From Candidatus Methanoperedens sp. (GTDB lineage Archaea > Halobacteriota > Methanosarcinia > Methanosarcinales > Methanoperedenaceae), in contig JAPMTX010000156.1 of NCBI GenBank assembly GCA_026552855.1, forward strand, positions 1-36,989: 36,989 nucleotides of DNA, read 5' to 3'. This document shows, in pieces, positions 1 through 8,416 of this stretch. How positions within the stretch are numbered: position 1 is the stretch's first letter; every line of letters starts with the position of its first letter. Position numbers and translations under genes: made by a program. Below the pieces are notes generated by a model. That model searched no databases, was not told the origin of the DNA, and saw only the letters and a list, made by a program, of their open reading frames with translations.

Positions 1-507
1 ATTATACATTCAAAAAGAACAATTAAAATATAGAGGGTATTTACCGAGTAACTCATCTGAAACCCATTTTGGATGTCGTCTAACGTGTTTGAACGGGGAT
101 AGATTTTTCATACGAACTATTCATGAACCGATAATTCATAGATACTGCATGAAGAAGCAATCTTTCACGCAAAGTACTATTATATTTCTAAAAGGCGCTG
201 CACTTTTTAAGTAAATAGAGAGCATGTAAAAGCTGGTACATACAATATGCCCTTCTCAGGTGCCTGGACTCCCTGAAAGTAGGGAACGTTCCCTGAATCC
301 AGGAAAATAACCGGATTATTTCGATAACACAGCCGCACACCTCAAACGATTCACAAGCATCAGCATCAATTGGAAGTTATTTTCGAACCGATATGGCAGC
401 TCTTCCAGATATTCTGGTATGACCATATCATCCTGAGTTATACAAAAAAACTATACCTACAGGAAGCATTTCAGATGTCAACTTACCTGAATTAGGGGTA
501 TGAACCA
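1..507. other. Intergenic region with no convincing gene
   Basis: No reading frame of useful length with a ribosome binding site was found on either strand. The stretch contains a perfect 14-bp palindrome at 281-294, listed separately, and otherwise AT-rich sequence. The last part must hold the promoter of the ABC export operon. TATA-like stretches occur near 437-455, but I cannot single one out. Confidence 0.5.
263..303. repeat. Nested inverted repeat with perfect 14-bp palindrome
   Basis: The sequence AGGGAACGTTCCCT at 281-294 is a perfect palindrome. It is flanked by an outer pair CCTGGA (263-268) and TCCAGG (298-303), which are reverse complements. This could be a regulator-binding site or the hairpin of a transcript ending just upstream of the window's first gene. 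It lies about 210 bp before the ABC operon, too far for a core promoter element. Function is inference. Confidence 0.55.
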
Positions 508-1257
508 TTGGAACCGATAATTGAGGTCAGGAACCTTTCCAAGATTTTCATCTCAAGAGGAAGAAAAATAACAGCAGTGGATGATGTCACTTTCGACGTG
601 TACAAAGGAGAGATTTTTGGTATGATAGGACCGAACGGAGCCGGCAAATCCACTGCATTTGCCATGATGACAACATTAATAAAACCTACGGGCGGAAGCA
701 TAAGGGTTGCAGGTTTTGATGTTGTAAAGGAGGATGACAGGATAAGACCGATCATAGGTATAGTCCCCCAGAAACTCAGCCTTTACCCGGACCTTACAGC
801 CAGGGAGAACCTGGAGCTTATGGGCAACCTTTATGATGTGCCTAAAAAGGTCATGGAAGAAAGGATTGAGTACTACCTGAAACTGGTCAATCTTGAAACT
901 CATGCAGACCGTCTTACAGGCGGCTTTTCGGGCGGCATGAAGCAGCGCCTTTCCGTGATTAGCGCGGTGATACACGACCCGCAGATAATCTTCTGGGATG
1001 AACCAACTACTGGTCTTGACCCCCAGACCAGGCAGGCGATCTGGAAACTTGCCCGAAAATTCAATAAGGAAGGAAAAACCCTTATTTTTACTACACACTA
1101 CATGGATGAGGCGGATAAACTCTGCGACAGGGTTGCGATAATGAATGCAGGTAAACTGATAGCTTTAGATAATCCTGAAAACCTGAAGAAAGCCTCAAAC
1201 AGCACGAATCTTGAAGAAGTTTTCATTCACCTGACAGGCGAGGAGATACGTGATTGA
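508..1257 (+). CDS. ABC transporter ATP-binding protein (drug/antibiotic exporter type)
   Basis: This is the ATPase subunit of an ABC-2 type exporter, acting at the cytoplasmic face of the membrane with the permease encoded next. The 249-aa protein has Walker A GPNGAGKST at residues 41-49, the signature FSGGMKQR near 147, Walker B IIFWDEPTTGLDP and the switch histidine in FTTHYMDEAD. Its length and motifs match the CcmA/DrrA-like family. Translation is called from a TTG at 508 because AGGGGT at 494-499 sits 8 nt upstream and the following residues (MEPIIEVRNLSK) are a normal N-terminus. The gene overlaps the permease start by a few bases, indicating translational coupling in one operon with the permease and a secreted protein. 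The exported substrate cannot be read from the sequence. Confidence 0.9.
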   Translation: MEPIIEVRNLSKIFISRGRKITAVDDVTFDVYKGEIFGMIGPNGAGKSTAFAMMTTLIKPTGGSIRVAGFDVVKEDDRIRPIIGIVPQKLSLYPDLTARENLELMGNLYDVPKKVMEERIEYYLKLVNLETHADRLTGGFSGGMKQRLSVISAVIHDPQIIFWDEPTTGLDPQTRQAIWKLARKFNKEGKTLIFTTHYMDEADKLCDRVAIMNAGKLIALDNPENLKKASNSTNLEEVFIHLTGEEIRD

Positions 1258-2365
1258 AATGGATTTAAAAACCGAGCTTAGAAAATCCTGGGTAATTATG
1301 ATTAAAGAGTTCAAGCAGATTTTCAGGAAAAAAGCATTCATAATCCCGATGTTTATGTTCCCGATAGTCATGATCGTTTTTTTTGGCTACGGCATGGGCG
1401 GCACGGTCAAAAACGCTGACATTCTCATCATCAATGACGACACAGGTACAGCCTCAAGTTCCCTTGTTCAGGAAATCGGAAGCTTCATTCCCAAATACGG
1501 CGATCCCAAAATGTTCTCGATAACTTATACGAAGGATATGGGGCAATCCGAGGCAGAAAGAAAAATAGACGCCGGGTTGTACAAAGCCGTCCTGATAATT
1601 CCGCAGGACTATAGCGAACGCGTGGCAAAAAATGAGAGCGTGACACTGACACTGCTGACCGACTCCTCAGACACCACATCAACCGGCATAATAATTAATT
1701 TTATGAGGCAATTGCTTGCAAAAACCGGAACAGTCTCTTTAAAAATTCCTGATGTTTATGGCAAACTACAATACCTGGACTTCCTCACGCCTGCGGTTAT
1801 TGCCCTTACAGTGTTCTTCGGTACTATTCAGACCATGGGTTATGCGATAGCAGGAGAGAGGCAGGACGGCACCATAGTCCGCATTATGATGACACCCGTG
1901 AGTCGGGGAGCCATTATTCTCGGTAAAACTTTGCATCAGCTTATCCTGCAGCTTGCCAGGGCTGTGGTACTGATAATCGGCGCAATTGTTCTCCTGGGGG
2001 TCACGATGAACGGAAGCTGGCTCCTCGTGGCTCTGGTACTTATCATCTTCACTTTTGGCGCGGTAGGTCTTGGAATTGCTATATCTGCCGTATCGGAGGA
2101 CATGATCTCTTTTCAGGCAATAAGCATGTTAGTAGCCTTTCCTTCCATGTTTGCCACAGGCGTTTTCTATCCTTTGAGCTCAGCTCCGGACTGGATGCGC
2201 TGGATAGCGTATACAGTGCCTCTCACATACGCTAACGATGCAATGCGTACTATCATGGTCAAGGGACAGGGTTTGAACTCTATAGCTAATGATCTGGTTA
2301 TACTTCTTATCTTTGCGGTTTTTTATTTCGCCTTGGGCGTATATCTTTTCAGGAGGGAAGTATAA
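1250..2365 (+). CDS. ABC-2 type transporter permease
   Basis: This is the membrane subunit paired with the preceding ATPase. The 371-aa protein has one N-terminal membrane segment (about residues 30-50), an extracytoplasmic region of roughly 120 residues, then about five hydrophobic segments from residue 178 to the end. This is the ABC2_membrane_3 (YhhJ/DrrB-like) layout. It finishes with FRREV after the last membrane span. Start choice is GTG at 1250 with AGGAG at 1241-1245; an in-frame ATG at 1259 is an alternative that would shorten it by three residues. The 8-bp overlap with the upstream ATPase gene and one spacer base to the next gene show a compact operon. Substrate is unknown; proteins of this class export lipids, drugs, polysaccharides or peptides. 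Confidence 0.88.
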   Translation: MIEMDLKTELRKSWVIMIKEFKQIFRKKAFIIPMFMFPIVMIVFFGYGMGGTVKNADILIINDDTGTASSSLVQEIGSFIPKYGDPKMFSITYTKDMGQSEAERKIDAGLYKAVLIIPQDYSERVAKNESVTLTLLTDSSDTTSTGIIINFMRQLLAKTGTVSLKIPDVYGKLQYLDFLTPAVIALTVFFGTIQTMGYAIAGERQDGTIVRIMMTPVSRGAIILGKTLHQLILQLARAVVLIIGAIVLLGVTMNGSWLLVALVLIIFTFGAVGLGIAISAVSEDMISFQAISMLVAFPSMFATGVFYPLSSAPDWMRWIAYTVPLTYANDAMRTIMVKGQGLNSIANDLVILLIFAVFYFALGVYLFRREV

Positions 2366-2366
2366 A

Positions 2367-3353
2367 TTGAAGAAAATAATAATGATTTTTTCCCTGCTGG
2401 TTGTTATGTTATCAGGTACAGCAGGCGCTTATAATGCACCGGGCACTTATAGTGTGCCTCACAGCTTCGATTTTGCAAAGAATTATTATAATTCGTTCGG
2501 CAGCCCTGATATCAATGCCACCATTGTTGGCAGTAATGAATTCGATAGAGGACAGACAATCACTTTGAATATCGATTTGATGAACAGGGGCAAATTCTTA
2601 GGATTTGAGAGCGACAGGACTCCTTCTGGAGCAGATGAGCTCTATGCGGCGCAGACCGAAGTAAAGCTGGAGAGTAAGATAGTGGATGCTTCCGGTATAG
2701 TGGCTTCTCTTTCAGCAGCGCCCGGAAGTCCAATTGAAGTCAAATCCGTAAGCCAGCTGATAGGTTCTATAAGAAGCGGACAGAATGCGCCCGCACCTGC
2801 AAAATTCGATATAAAGATAGATAAAAAGGCAAAGGCAGGCGAATATAATCTTTACTTAAATCTTTCATATGATTACCAGCAGAACGTGCAGATTATAGAT
2901 GCAAACGCCAGTGCCCAAACCTATGATGCAAACTACTGGTATGGGGTTATGAACCAGAACCAGACCTTAAAAATCAAAGTAAAAAAACAGGCTGATTTTG
3001 AAATAATAAAAACTAACGGCAGTCTTTATCAGGGCAGGGAAGATACGATCGAGATCGATATTAAAAATACAGGAGAGGAAGCAGCAAAAGGTGCCATGGC
3101 GATAATCAACCCTGGCGACCCGTTAAGCACAACGGACGATAAAGCCTTCCTGAATACCATAGAACCAGGAGGCACGGCTGCAGCCAGATTCAAAGTTAAG
3201 GCAGACAGCAAATCCCTGCCCAAATCCTATTCGATAGACACAGTGCTGAGATATGAGACCCCGGAAGGCGATATCAGGTACTCCAGCACCTTACAGGCGC
3301 CAGTGGAAGTGAAGGAAACCGGTCTGTTCCAGAGGCTGTTCGGATGGATTTAG
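2367..3353 (+). CDS. Secreted S-layer-type (COG1361-like) protein of the ABC operon
   Basis: A 328-aa exported protein with an N-terminal signal sequence (MKKIIMIFSLLVVMLSGTAG, cleavage expected near the following Ala-Tyr). It then contains two stretches resembling archaeal COG1361 S-layer/CARDB-type beta-sandwich domains: residues about 50-190, and about 210-315 starting at the DFEIIKTNGSLYQGREDTIEID region. The start is set at TTG 2367, where GGAGG at 2352-2356 gives a 10-nt spacing and where the signal peptide begins; a longer frame upstream overlaps the permease and is not needed. It ends in GLFQRLFGWI with no clear membrane anchor. Such proteins often accompany archaeal ABC-2 exporters, so it may be an extracellular partner of the pump. 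Its biochemical role is unknown. Confidence 0.8.
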   Translation: MKKIIMIFSLLVVMLSGTAGAYNAPGTYSVPHSFDFAKNYYNSFGSPDINATIVGSNEFDRGQTITLNIDLMNRGKFLGFESDRTPSGADELYAAQTEVKLESKIVDASGIVASLSAAPGSPIEVKSVSQLIGSIRSGQNAPAPAKFDIKIDKKAKAGEYNLYLNLSYDYQQNVQIIDANASAQTYDANYWYGVMNQNQTLKIKVKKQADFEIIKTNGSLYQGREDTIEIDIKNTGEEAAKGAMAIINPGDPLSTTDDKAFLNTIEPGGTAAARFKVKADSKSLPKSYSIDTVLRYETPEGDIRYSSTLQAPVEVKETGLFQRLFGWI

Positions 3354-3386
3354 CTGCACAGATAATACGGACATATCAATCTACAC

Positions 3387-3451
3387 TTCACCTGCGCCGG
3401 TGAACTCTTATTCAATATGCAGCAGCCTGAGAAGCAGATCCCGCGCAGGTG
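3387..3451 (+). promoter_or_regulatory. Mutually exclusive hairpins (possible attenuator or terminator)
   Basis: TTCACC (3387-3392) pairs with GGTGAA (3399-3404) around a 6-nt loop. The overlapping CACCTGCGC (3389-3397) is a perfect 9-bp complement of GCGCAGGTG (3443-3451). The two stems share bases, so only one can form. The element lies between the S-layer-type gene and the small ORF before the DUF255 gene. It could end the first operon or control the second. No run of T follows the longer stem. Confidence 0.45.
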
Positions 3452-3512
3452 ATGACGCAAAACTTTAACTAATATCAACAAGAAATTACAAATCAAAGAG
3501 GGAGTAATAAAA

Positions 3513-3620
3513 ATGGTTAAAGCTGCAGAGGAAACATCAGTAGATTTTATATCAAATGCTCAAAAAGGGATTACATGCGGTACTATACATAGAGACAGGG
3601 TGATGGCAGATGCCAGATAA
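3513..3620 (+). CDS. Putative 35-aa leader peptide overlapping the DUF255 gene
   Basis: ATG at 3513 is preceded by GAGGGAG (3499-3505) at a suitable spacing and opens 35 codons rich in polar residues (starting [12 protein letters not shown], ending RDRVMADAR). Its stop at 3618-3620 lies 8 bases inside the next gene, whose ATG is at 3610. This arrangement would allow translational coupling. I recognise no family. It could instead be a chance frame whose SD belongs to an alternative start of nothing else visible. The placement directly after two competing hairpins makes a regulatory leader a reasonable hypothesis. Confidence 0.4.
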   Translation: MVKAAEETSVDFISNAQKGITCGTIHRDRVMADAR

Positions 3621-5712
3621 TGCAGGACAGCCCGGAAGAAGACCCAACCGCCTGATATTCGAGAAAAGCCCGTACCTGCTCCAGCATGCGTACAACCCTG
3701 TGGACTGGTACCCGTGGGGCGAAGAGGCTTTTGAGAAGGCAAAAAGAGAGGATAAGCCCATCTTCCTGTCTATAGGATATTCCACCTGCCACTGGTGCCA
3801 TGTGATGGAGAAGGAATCCTTTGAAGACGATCTGGTGGCAGGGTTCATGAACGATACCTTCGTATCCATAAAAGTTGACAGGGAAGAGCGACCCGACATA
3901 GACGCCGCGTATATGAAAGTGTGCCAGGCTATGACGGGTAGCGGCGGCTGGCCCCTTAACATAATCATGATGCCAGATAAAAAGCCTTTCTTCGCTGCGA
4001 CCTACATACCGAAGGTGAGCAGATCAGGAAGAACAGGTATGCTTGAGCTTATACCGAAGGTCAGCGACCTCTGGATAACGCGCAGGAAAGAGGTGGAAGA
4101 AGCTGCAGCGCAGGCGCTGTCGGCTCTCAGGGAAACTCCTGCGGGCGCACCGGGGAAAGAATTGGGAGAGGATGTACTTCATATGGCATACGAACAACTG
4201 CTCGGGGCGTTCGATGAACAGCACGGCGGTTTTGGCGATGCTCCCAAGTTCCCCACGCCGCACAACCTCATGTTCCTCCTGCGCTACTGGAAGCGGACAG
4301 GGGATATAATAGCACTCCGCATGGTAGAGCGGACGCTCACAGCCATGCGCATGGGCGGGATATACGACCACATAGGCTTTGGCTTTCACCGGTATTCTAC
4401 TGATGCAGCATGGTTCCTGCCTCATTTTGAGAAGATGTTATACGACCAGGCGTTGCTCGCGATGGCTTACACGGAAGCTTTCCAGGCTACCGGAGAAAAG
4501 GAATACGAAAGAACCGTCCGTGAGGTCTTTACCTACGTGCTGCGGGACATGACCTCTCCTGAAGGGGCGTTCTACTCCGGGGAGGATGCGGATAGCGAAG
4601 GTATCGAGGGGAAGTTCTACGTGTGGACGGAGAACGAGATAAGGTCGGTGCTGGGAGAGGAAAGCGACCTGGTAGTGAGAGTATTTAACGTGAAAAAGAA
4701 CGGGAATTTCAAAGAGGACGGGAAGAGGGTTGGGGAAAATATCCTGCACATGACGAAACCGCTCCCTGAGCTTGTCTCAGAGTTCGGGCTCTTGGCGGAC
4801 GAGCTTCAAAAACGGATTGACGATGCGCGGCAGAAGCTGTTCAAAGCCCGCGAGAAGCGCATACATCCGGGCAAGGACGATAAGGTCTTAATGGACTGGA
4901 ACGGGCTTGTGATCGCAGCCCTGGCTAAGGGCGCGGCTGCACTCAATGAGCCTGAATATATGAATGCTGCACAGCGGGCGGTTGACTTTGTGCTGGGGAA
5001 CATGCGCGACCCGAGAGGCAGGTTGTACCACAGGTACCGCGACAGCGAGCTTGCAGTACCTGCATTTCTTGAGGATTATGCGTTCCTTGTATGGGGACTG
5101 ATAGAACTTTACGAGGTAACGTTCAAAGAATCCTATCTCCAGGCTGCGCTTGACCTCACGAACGACCAGATAGAACATTTCTGGGACAGGGAGAACCTTG
5201 GGTTCTATTCAACAGCAGATGACGCGGAGGAGGTACTTGTCCGAAGAAAAGAGATATATGACGGCGCAGTTCCATCGGGCAACTCAGTATCCATGCTGAA
5301 CCTGCTCCGCCTGGGCAGGATGACCGCGAACCCTGAGCTGGAGAGAATGGCGGCAGAGATAGGTCAGGCGTTCTCTCAGATCGTTTACCAGGCGCCATAT
5401 GCACACACCCAGTTGATGGCTGCAGTTGATTTTGCTATCGGGCCTTCAAGCGAGGTAGTTATTGCAGGCGATCTTGAGGCTGACGATACAAAAGCCATGC
5501 TGGAGGCGCTGGAAAGGGAATTCATACCTGACAAGGTGGTAATCTTCCGTCCGGGCAAAATTGAGGAGCCTGAAATACTGCAGCTGGCTGAATATGCAAG
5601 GTATATGTTCAGCACCGACGGGAAGGCTACAGCCTATGTATGCAGGAACTATAGCTGCAGGACACCGACCATCTATGCCGAAAGGATGCTTGAGCTGCTG
5701 AAAGCGCCCTGA
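3610..5712 (+). CDS. DUF255 (YyaL/SSP411-like) thioredoxin-domain protein
   Basis: A 700-aa cytoplasmic protein with no signal peptide. Residues about 12-175 form the DUF255 thioredoxin-like domain with the family hallmark [17 protein letters not shown] and a redox-type C60-H-W-C63 pair in STCHWCHVM. Residues about 200-620 resemble the (alpha/alpha)6 barrel of N-acylglucosamine-epimerase/glycosidase-like proteins, including [15 protein letters not shown] and GAVPSGNS. Length matches the family (about 650-720). These proteins are widespread in bacteria, archaea and animals (spermatogenesis-associated protein 20), and no enzymatic reaction is firmly established. Start is ATG at 3610 with AGGG at 3597-3600 upstream. 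It ends 13 bp from the convergent S6e gene. Confidence 0.92.
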   Translation: MPDNAGQPGRRPNRLIFEKSPYLLQHAYNPVDWYPWGEEAFEKAKREDKPIFLSIGYSTCHWCHVMEKESFEDDLVAGFMNDTFVSIKVDREERPDIDAAYMKVCQAMTGSGGWPLNIIMMPDKKPFFAATYIPKVSRSGRTGMLELIPKVSDLWITRRKEVEEAAAQALSALRETPAGAPGKELGEDVLHMAYEQLLGAFDEQHGGFGDAPKFPTPHNLMFLLRYWKRTGDIIALRMVERTLTAMRMGGIYDHIGFGFHRYSTDAAWFLPHFEKMLYDQALLAMAYTEAFQATGEKEYERTVREVFTYVLRDMTSPEGAFYSGEDADSEGIEGKFYVWTENEIRSVLGEESDLVVRVFNVKKNGNFKEDGKRVGENILHMTKPLPELVSEFGLLADELQKRIDDARQKLFKAREKRIHPGKDDKVLMDWNGLVIAALAKGAAALNEPEYMNAAQRAVDFVLGNMRDPRGRLYHRYRDSELAVPAFLEDYAFLVWGLIELYEVTFKESYLQAALDLTNDQIEHFWDRENLGFYSTADDAEEVLVRRKEIYDGAVPSGNSVSMLNLLRLGRMTANPELERMAAEIGQAFSQIVYQAPYAHTQLMAAVDFAIGPSSEVVIAGDLEADDTKAMLEALEREFIPDKVVIFRPGKIEEPEILQLAEYARYMFSTDGKATAYVCRNYSCRTPTIYAERMLELLKAP

Positions 5713-5725
5713 GCAGGCGGCGGTA

Positions 5726-6172
5726 TTATTTTGCCTTCTTGCCTTCTGCTCTCTTGTTCTCTTTTGGTTCTTCCGTCTTCTCGGAAGCTTCTTTCTTTGG
5801 GAAGACCTCGCTCAGAGGTTTCTGCCCGTACTCCACGATAACAGCGTTGATCTGGGCAGTATCGGATGATATCTCCCGTCCGCGCATGGATTTCCGCCTT
5901 CTGACGCCTTCCGCCTTGGGGTGGTATCCCACGCCGCCAGCGACCAGGATCTTTCTCCTCCCGGGTCCGGTCAGGTCGGGTCTCATCGGGAAGCCGTCCT
6001 TGTCAGTTCCTCCCGTAACCTTGATCGTATAACCCGCAAGCCCTACTATGTCCCCGGTTATTATGTCGCCGATGCTCTTGCCTATGAATTTGTTGGCTGC
6101 TGTCCCAGTGACCGCTACCTGATATGCCTGTGCGGTCTTGCTGTCCGAAACCACTACTCTGAAATCTACCAT
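5726..6172 (-). CDS. rps6e: 30S ribosomal protein S6e
   Basis: Archaeal/eukaryotic-type small-subunit protein. The N-terminus MVDFRVVVSDSKTAQAYQV, the middle GTDKDGFPMRPDLTGPGRRK and the block GVRRRKSMRGREIS are classic S6e sequence. At 148 aa it is slightly longer than many archaeal homologues, owing to a C-terminal Lys/Glu-rich tail (KKEASEKTEEPKENKRAEGKKAK region minus a few residues). An AAGGAGCC Shine-Dalgarno lies just upstream of the ATG on the minus strand (about 6179-6186). It is transcribed divergently from the ferritin-like gene and converges on the DUF255 gene with 13 bp between stops. It confirms that the host is an archaeon. Confidence 0.96.
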   Translation of the reverse strand: MVDFRVVVSDSKTAQAYQVAVTGTAANKFIGKSIGDIITGDIVGLAGYTIKVTGGTDKDGFPMRPDLTGPGRRKILVAGGVGYHPKAEGVRRRKSMRGREISSDTAQINAVIVEYGQKPLSEVFPKKEASEKTEEPKENKRAEGKKAK

Positions 6173-6318
6173 TATTTTGGCTCCTTAAGTTTGATAATCT
6201 TTATTCTGTGAATCAGAATTATAACTTGGCTTTACTGGGAGTTATGATACTTAAATTTATTGTAAACTAGGCGATAACTTGCCCGCAATCCTTATATCAG
6301 AACAGGATAAGTAAACAT

Positions 6319-6741
6319 ATGGGTGAAAAAGTGGCAGACAGACTTTTTGAGCTATTGAATAAGGCGATCGCAAGAGAACTCGGCGTAAGTATACAGTATA
6401 TGTGGCAGCATGTGATGGCTCTGGGGATGAAAAGCCCGGAGGTAAAGGATATCTTCAAGGATATCGCCATAGTTGAGATGAAACATGCCGAGGACATTGC
6501 TGAGCGTCTCTTCTACCTTGGCGGCATACCCACGACCAAACCCACGCCGATAAACGTAGGTGAATCCCTGAGTGATATGGTCGGACTTGACCTGCAGGCT
6601 GAGAATGAAGCCATAGAGTTATATACGGAGATTATCAGGGTGGCGGATGAAGAGAAAGATTCGACTACTCGACTTTTATTCGAGGAGATACTCATGGCTG
6701 AAGAGGAGCATAAAAATACATTCTCAAAGCTGCTTAAATAG
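6319..6741 (+). CDS. Ferritin-like/bacterioferritin-type protein
   Basis: A 140-aa all-helical protein of the ferritin-like diiron superfamily. The metal-ligand pattern is visible: E20 in the first helix, E53-x-x-H56 in VEMKHAEDIAERL, E95/E97 in the third helix and E128-x-x-H131 in MAEEEHKNTF. The order matches bacterioferritin-type proteins involved in iron storage or peroxide/oxygen detoxification, though it is shorter than typical bacterioferritin (about 155 aa). A haem-ligand Met equivalent is not evident, and a rubrerythrin rubredoxin domain is absent. The start has only a weak SD; CTTATATCA (about 6290-6298) lies about 25 bp upstream, so a near-leaderless transcript is possible. Confidence 0.85.
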   Translation: MGEKVADRLFELLNKAIARELGVSIQYMWQHVMALGMKSPEVKDIFKDIAIVEMKHAEDIAERLFYLGGIPTTKPTPINVGESLSDMVGLDLQAENEAIELYTEIIRVADEEKDSTTRLLFEEILMAEEEHKNTFSKLLK

Positions 6742-6790
6742 CAGCCATTGCTCTAAATTATTTATCCTGGATTATAATTTGCAGCTCCTG

Positions 6791-6837
6791 CTATGGTCGG
6801 GCTATATTACAATATAGATGGCTATATCCCGCTATAG
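6791..6837. repeat. Nested inverted repeat downstream of ferritin-like gene
   Basis: CTATATT-AC-AATATAG at 6802-6817 is a perfect 7-bp stem with a 2-nt loop. An outer pair, CTATGGTCGGG (6791-6801) against CCCGCTATAG (6828-6837), matches with one bulged base. It begins 50 bp after the ferritin-like stop codon. It may be a 3' hairpin/terminator of that transcript or a small mobile repeat. Confidence 0.5.
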
Positions 6838-7132
6838 TAATACTGCGCATTACGCTGGTTTTTTGGAATTGATTTTGTTCATGCTAAAATCATTATGAGT
6901 GGATTTGATGATTTTTTGATTATGATGCCTCTATTGGAGCTGGTACAGCCCGGCAATCTCTGCCCGCCGGTCACCATGACGGAGCAGACATGCCAAGCTG
7001 CGCCTTCAGGGGTTGGACTGTTCTTCAAAATGGATTTAAGCAGCTTTTTTCTCAGGATGCCCCCTGCCGCCGGGTATCATAAAACCGCATTAACGCCAAA
7101 AATACAGATGCCGGTGTGTTAAATCTGCGTTC

Positions 7133-7207
7133 ATCTGCGGTTTTTCTCTTAATAGCGCCCATCTACGGTTTCTCTCTCAATAGGCTGCGGTTCCTTTCTC
7201 TCAAAAC
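7133..7207. repeat. Three degenerate direct repeats (CTGCGGTT...TCTCT type)
   Basis: Two 23-nt units, 7133-7155 and 7161-7183, differ at only four positions and share the frame ATCT(G/A)CGGTTT...TCTC(T/C)..AATAG. A third, shorter unit (CTGCGGTTCC..., 7185-7207) follows. Spacing is 28 then 22 nt, too irregular and too few for CRISPR. CTGCGTTCATCTGCGG-like sequences are common intergenic repeats in many prokaryotes. Confidence 0.55.
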
Positions 7208-7334
7208 CTATGTTATTGATTTATTGGCTGCATGCATAGCATTTTGCTTAGAAACATATATTTTATGCAATATATTCACTCAATTAACATATAATCTTAT
7301 AGCTTTAAAACTATAATAGATACGACTATTTAAG

Positions 7335-7392
7335 CACCGCAAAGAACGCAAAGCGTAGCAATGTTTTTCTTTGCGAACTTTACGCGCTGGTG
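7335..7392. repeat. Imperfect inverted repeat, REP/MITE-like
   Basis: The left arm CACCGCAAAGAACGCAAAG (7335-7353) pairs, with small gaps, with the right arm CTTTGCGAACTTTACGCG plus CTGGTG (7369-7392). The two arms could form a hairpin of some 19-24 bp around a T-rich loop. It resembles the short palindromic intergenic repeats found in many methanosarcinal genomes. No coding potential. Confidence 0.55.
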
Positions 7393-7499
7393 TGAAAAAC
7401 TTTTCATCGCCATCTATGAGCCACAGTTATGGCCGACTTTGCGGTTGAGTCTATTGAAGCACAATATAAACGCATGTTAAAGCTGAACTTTGGAATTAG

Positions 7500-8345
7500 T
7501 TATTTTATCGCTTTCGCTATCACAGGAGCTGCGCTCACAACGCTCACGCCCTTATCGATGGTATCCGTCGCGATTATCCCTCTCGCCCCTGCCCTGAACA
7601 GCTTAAGAACAGCATTGTTTGAAAGTACAGGATGCACGCAGGCTGCATAGACACTGTGCGCCCCCTGTTTCCGCAGCAGGGATATAGTCTCAGCCATCGT
7701 GCCCCCGGTCGAGATGATATCGTCAATGATTATCACGTCCCGCCCCTTAACATCAAGGTTCTTTGGCTGTATGGTCACTTCCTCGCCGCTTAATCGCGTC
7801 TTCTCAAGGTAATCGTATTCCAGACCGAGGTCTCTCGATGCGTTACGTGCAAGACCTATTGCACCGTCATCCGGTGCGATGATGATTGGCTTCACAAGTA
7901 CCAGGTTCTTTATGTATTTGCCTATGACCGGGGTCGCATCGAGATTGACAGCGTTCCCGTCAAAATGGTCAAGGATATCAGGGTCGTGGATATTGATCGT
8001 GTAAATATTATCAGCTTTTACCGTCCTTGCGACAGCATGCGCGCTTATCGGCTCGCCGCTCTTGAACCGCTTGTCCTGGCGCGCGTACCCCATATACGGG
8101 ATGATAACATTGAGCTCAGAAGCCTCGCTGCACGCCTCGATGAGCAAAAGCAAAGAGACAAGATCAGAATCCGTCACTGTGCTCTGGATTATCGTAACGC
8201 TGTCCCCGGCGAATTCGTCCAGGATGCGTATATACTGCTCTCCATCCGGGAATCTTTTAAACTCGCTTATGAGCAGTTTATATTTCAGTAATTCAGAGAC
8301 CCTTGCGGCAAGCAACTGTGAAGCATGACCACCGATAATGTTCAA
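7500..8345 (-). CDS. prs: Ribose-phosphate pyrophosphokinase (PRPP synthetase)
   Basis: Catalyses ATP + ribose 5-phosphate to PRPP + AMP, the entry to nucleotide, histidine and tryptophan synthesis; cytoplasmic. The 281-aa protein has the family blocks FPDGEQYIRI, IPYMGYARQDKRFKSGEPIS, the IIAPDDGAIGLA region and the PRPP-binding loop DVIIIDDIISTGGTM near residues 205-219. The length (about 285) and sequence fit the archaeal class rather than the 310-320-aa bacterial class. The start is a TTG at 8345 with GAGGTA (about 8350-8355) upstream. It stands alone, divergent from nothing and tandem with the cupredoxin gene on the same strand, 70 bp downstream of it. Confidence 0.95.
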   Translation of the reverse strand: MNIIGGHASQLLAARVSELLKYKLLISEFKRFPDGEQYIRILDEFAGDSVTIIQSTVTDSDLVSLLLLIEACSEASELNVIIPYMGYARQDKRFKSGEPISAHAVARTVKADNIYTINIHDPDILDHFDGNAVNLDATPVIGKYIKNLVLVKPIIIAPDDGAIGLARNASRDLGLEYDYLEKTRLSGEEVTIQPKNLDVKGRDVIIIDDIISTGGTMAETISLLRKQGAHSVYAACVHPVLSNNAVLKLFRAGARGIIATDTIDKGVSVVSAAPVIAKAIK

Positions 8346-8416
8346 TATGATACCTCATGCCTGTAATGGAAAGAGGGATATAAAGAATTTTGTTTTATCC
8401 CTCTTACACGGATAAT

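Larger units (their letters stand above)
6742..7499. other. Gene-free stretch with repeats and degraded-looking sequence
   Basis: About 750 bp without a convincing gene. It contains a nested inverted repeat (6791-6837), three degenerate direct repeats (7133-7207) and a long imperfect inverted repeat (7335-7392), each listed separately. Two open frames of 75 and 66 codons (6895-7122, 7116-7316) have no ribosome binding site and no recognisable family, so they are not called. The patchwork suggests an intergenic dumping ground for small repeat elements. Confidence 0.55.

Noticed and set aside
149..214. 21-codon frame near the left edge
   Set aside because: No SD, very short, and no coupling to a neighbouring gene.
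2289..2366. Longer N-terminus for the S-layer-type protein
   Set aside because: It overlaps the permease by 77 bp and would bury the signal peptide; TTG 2367 has the correctly spaced SD.
7133..7207. CRISPR-like array
   Set aside because: Only three degenerate units with unequal spacing and no spacer/repeat structure; no cas genes.
6895..7316. Two overlapping frames of 75 and 66 codons on the plus strand
   Set aside because: No SD, no TATA at a useful distance, no recognisable family, and the second one runs through the direct-repeat array.
7429..7650. 73-codon plus-strand frame
   Set aside because: It lies largely antisense inside the well-supported prs gene and has no SD.
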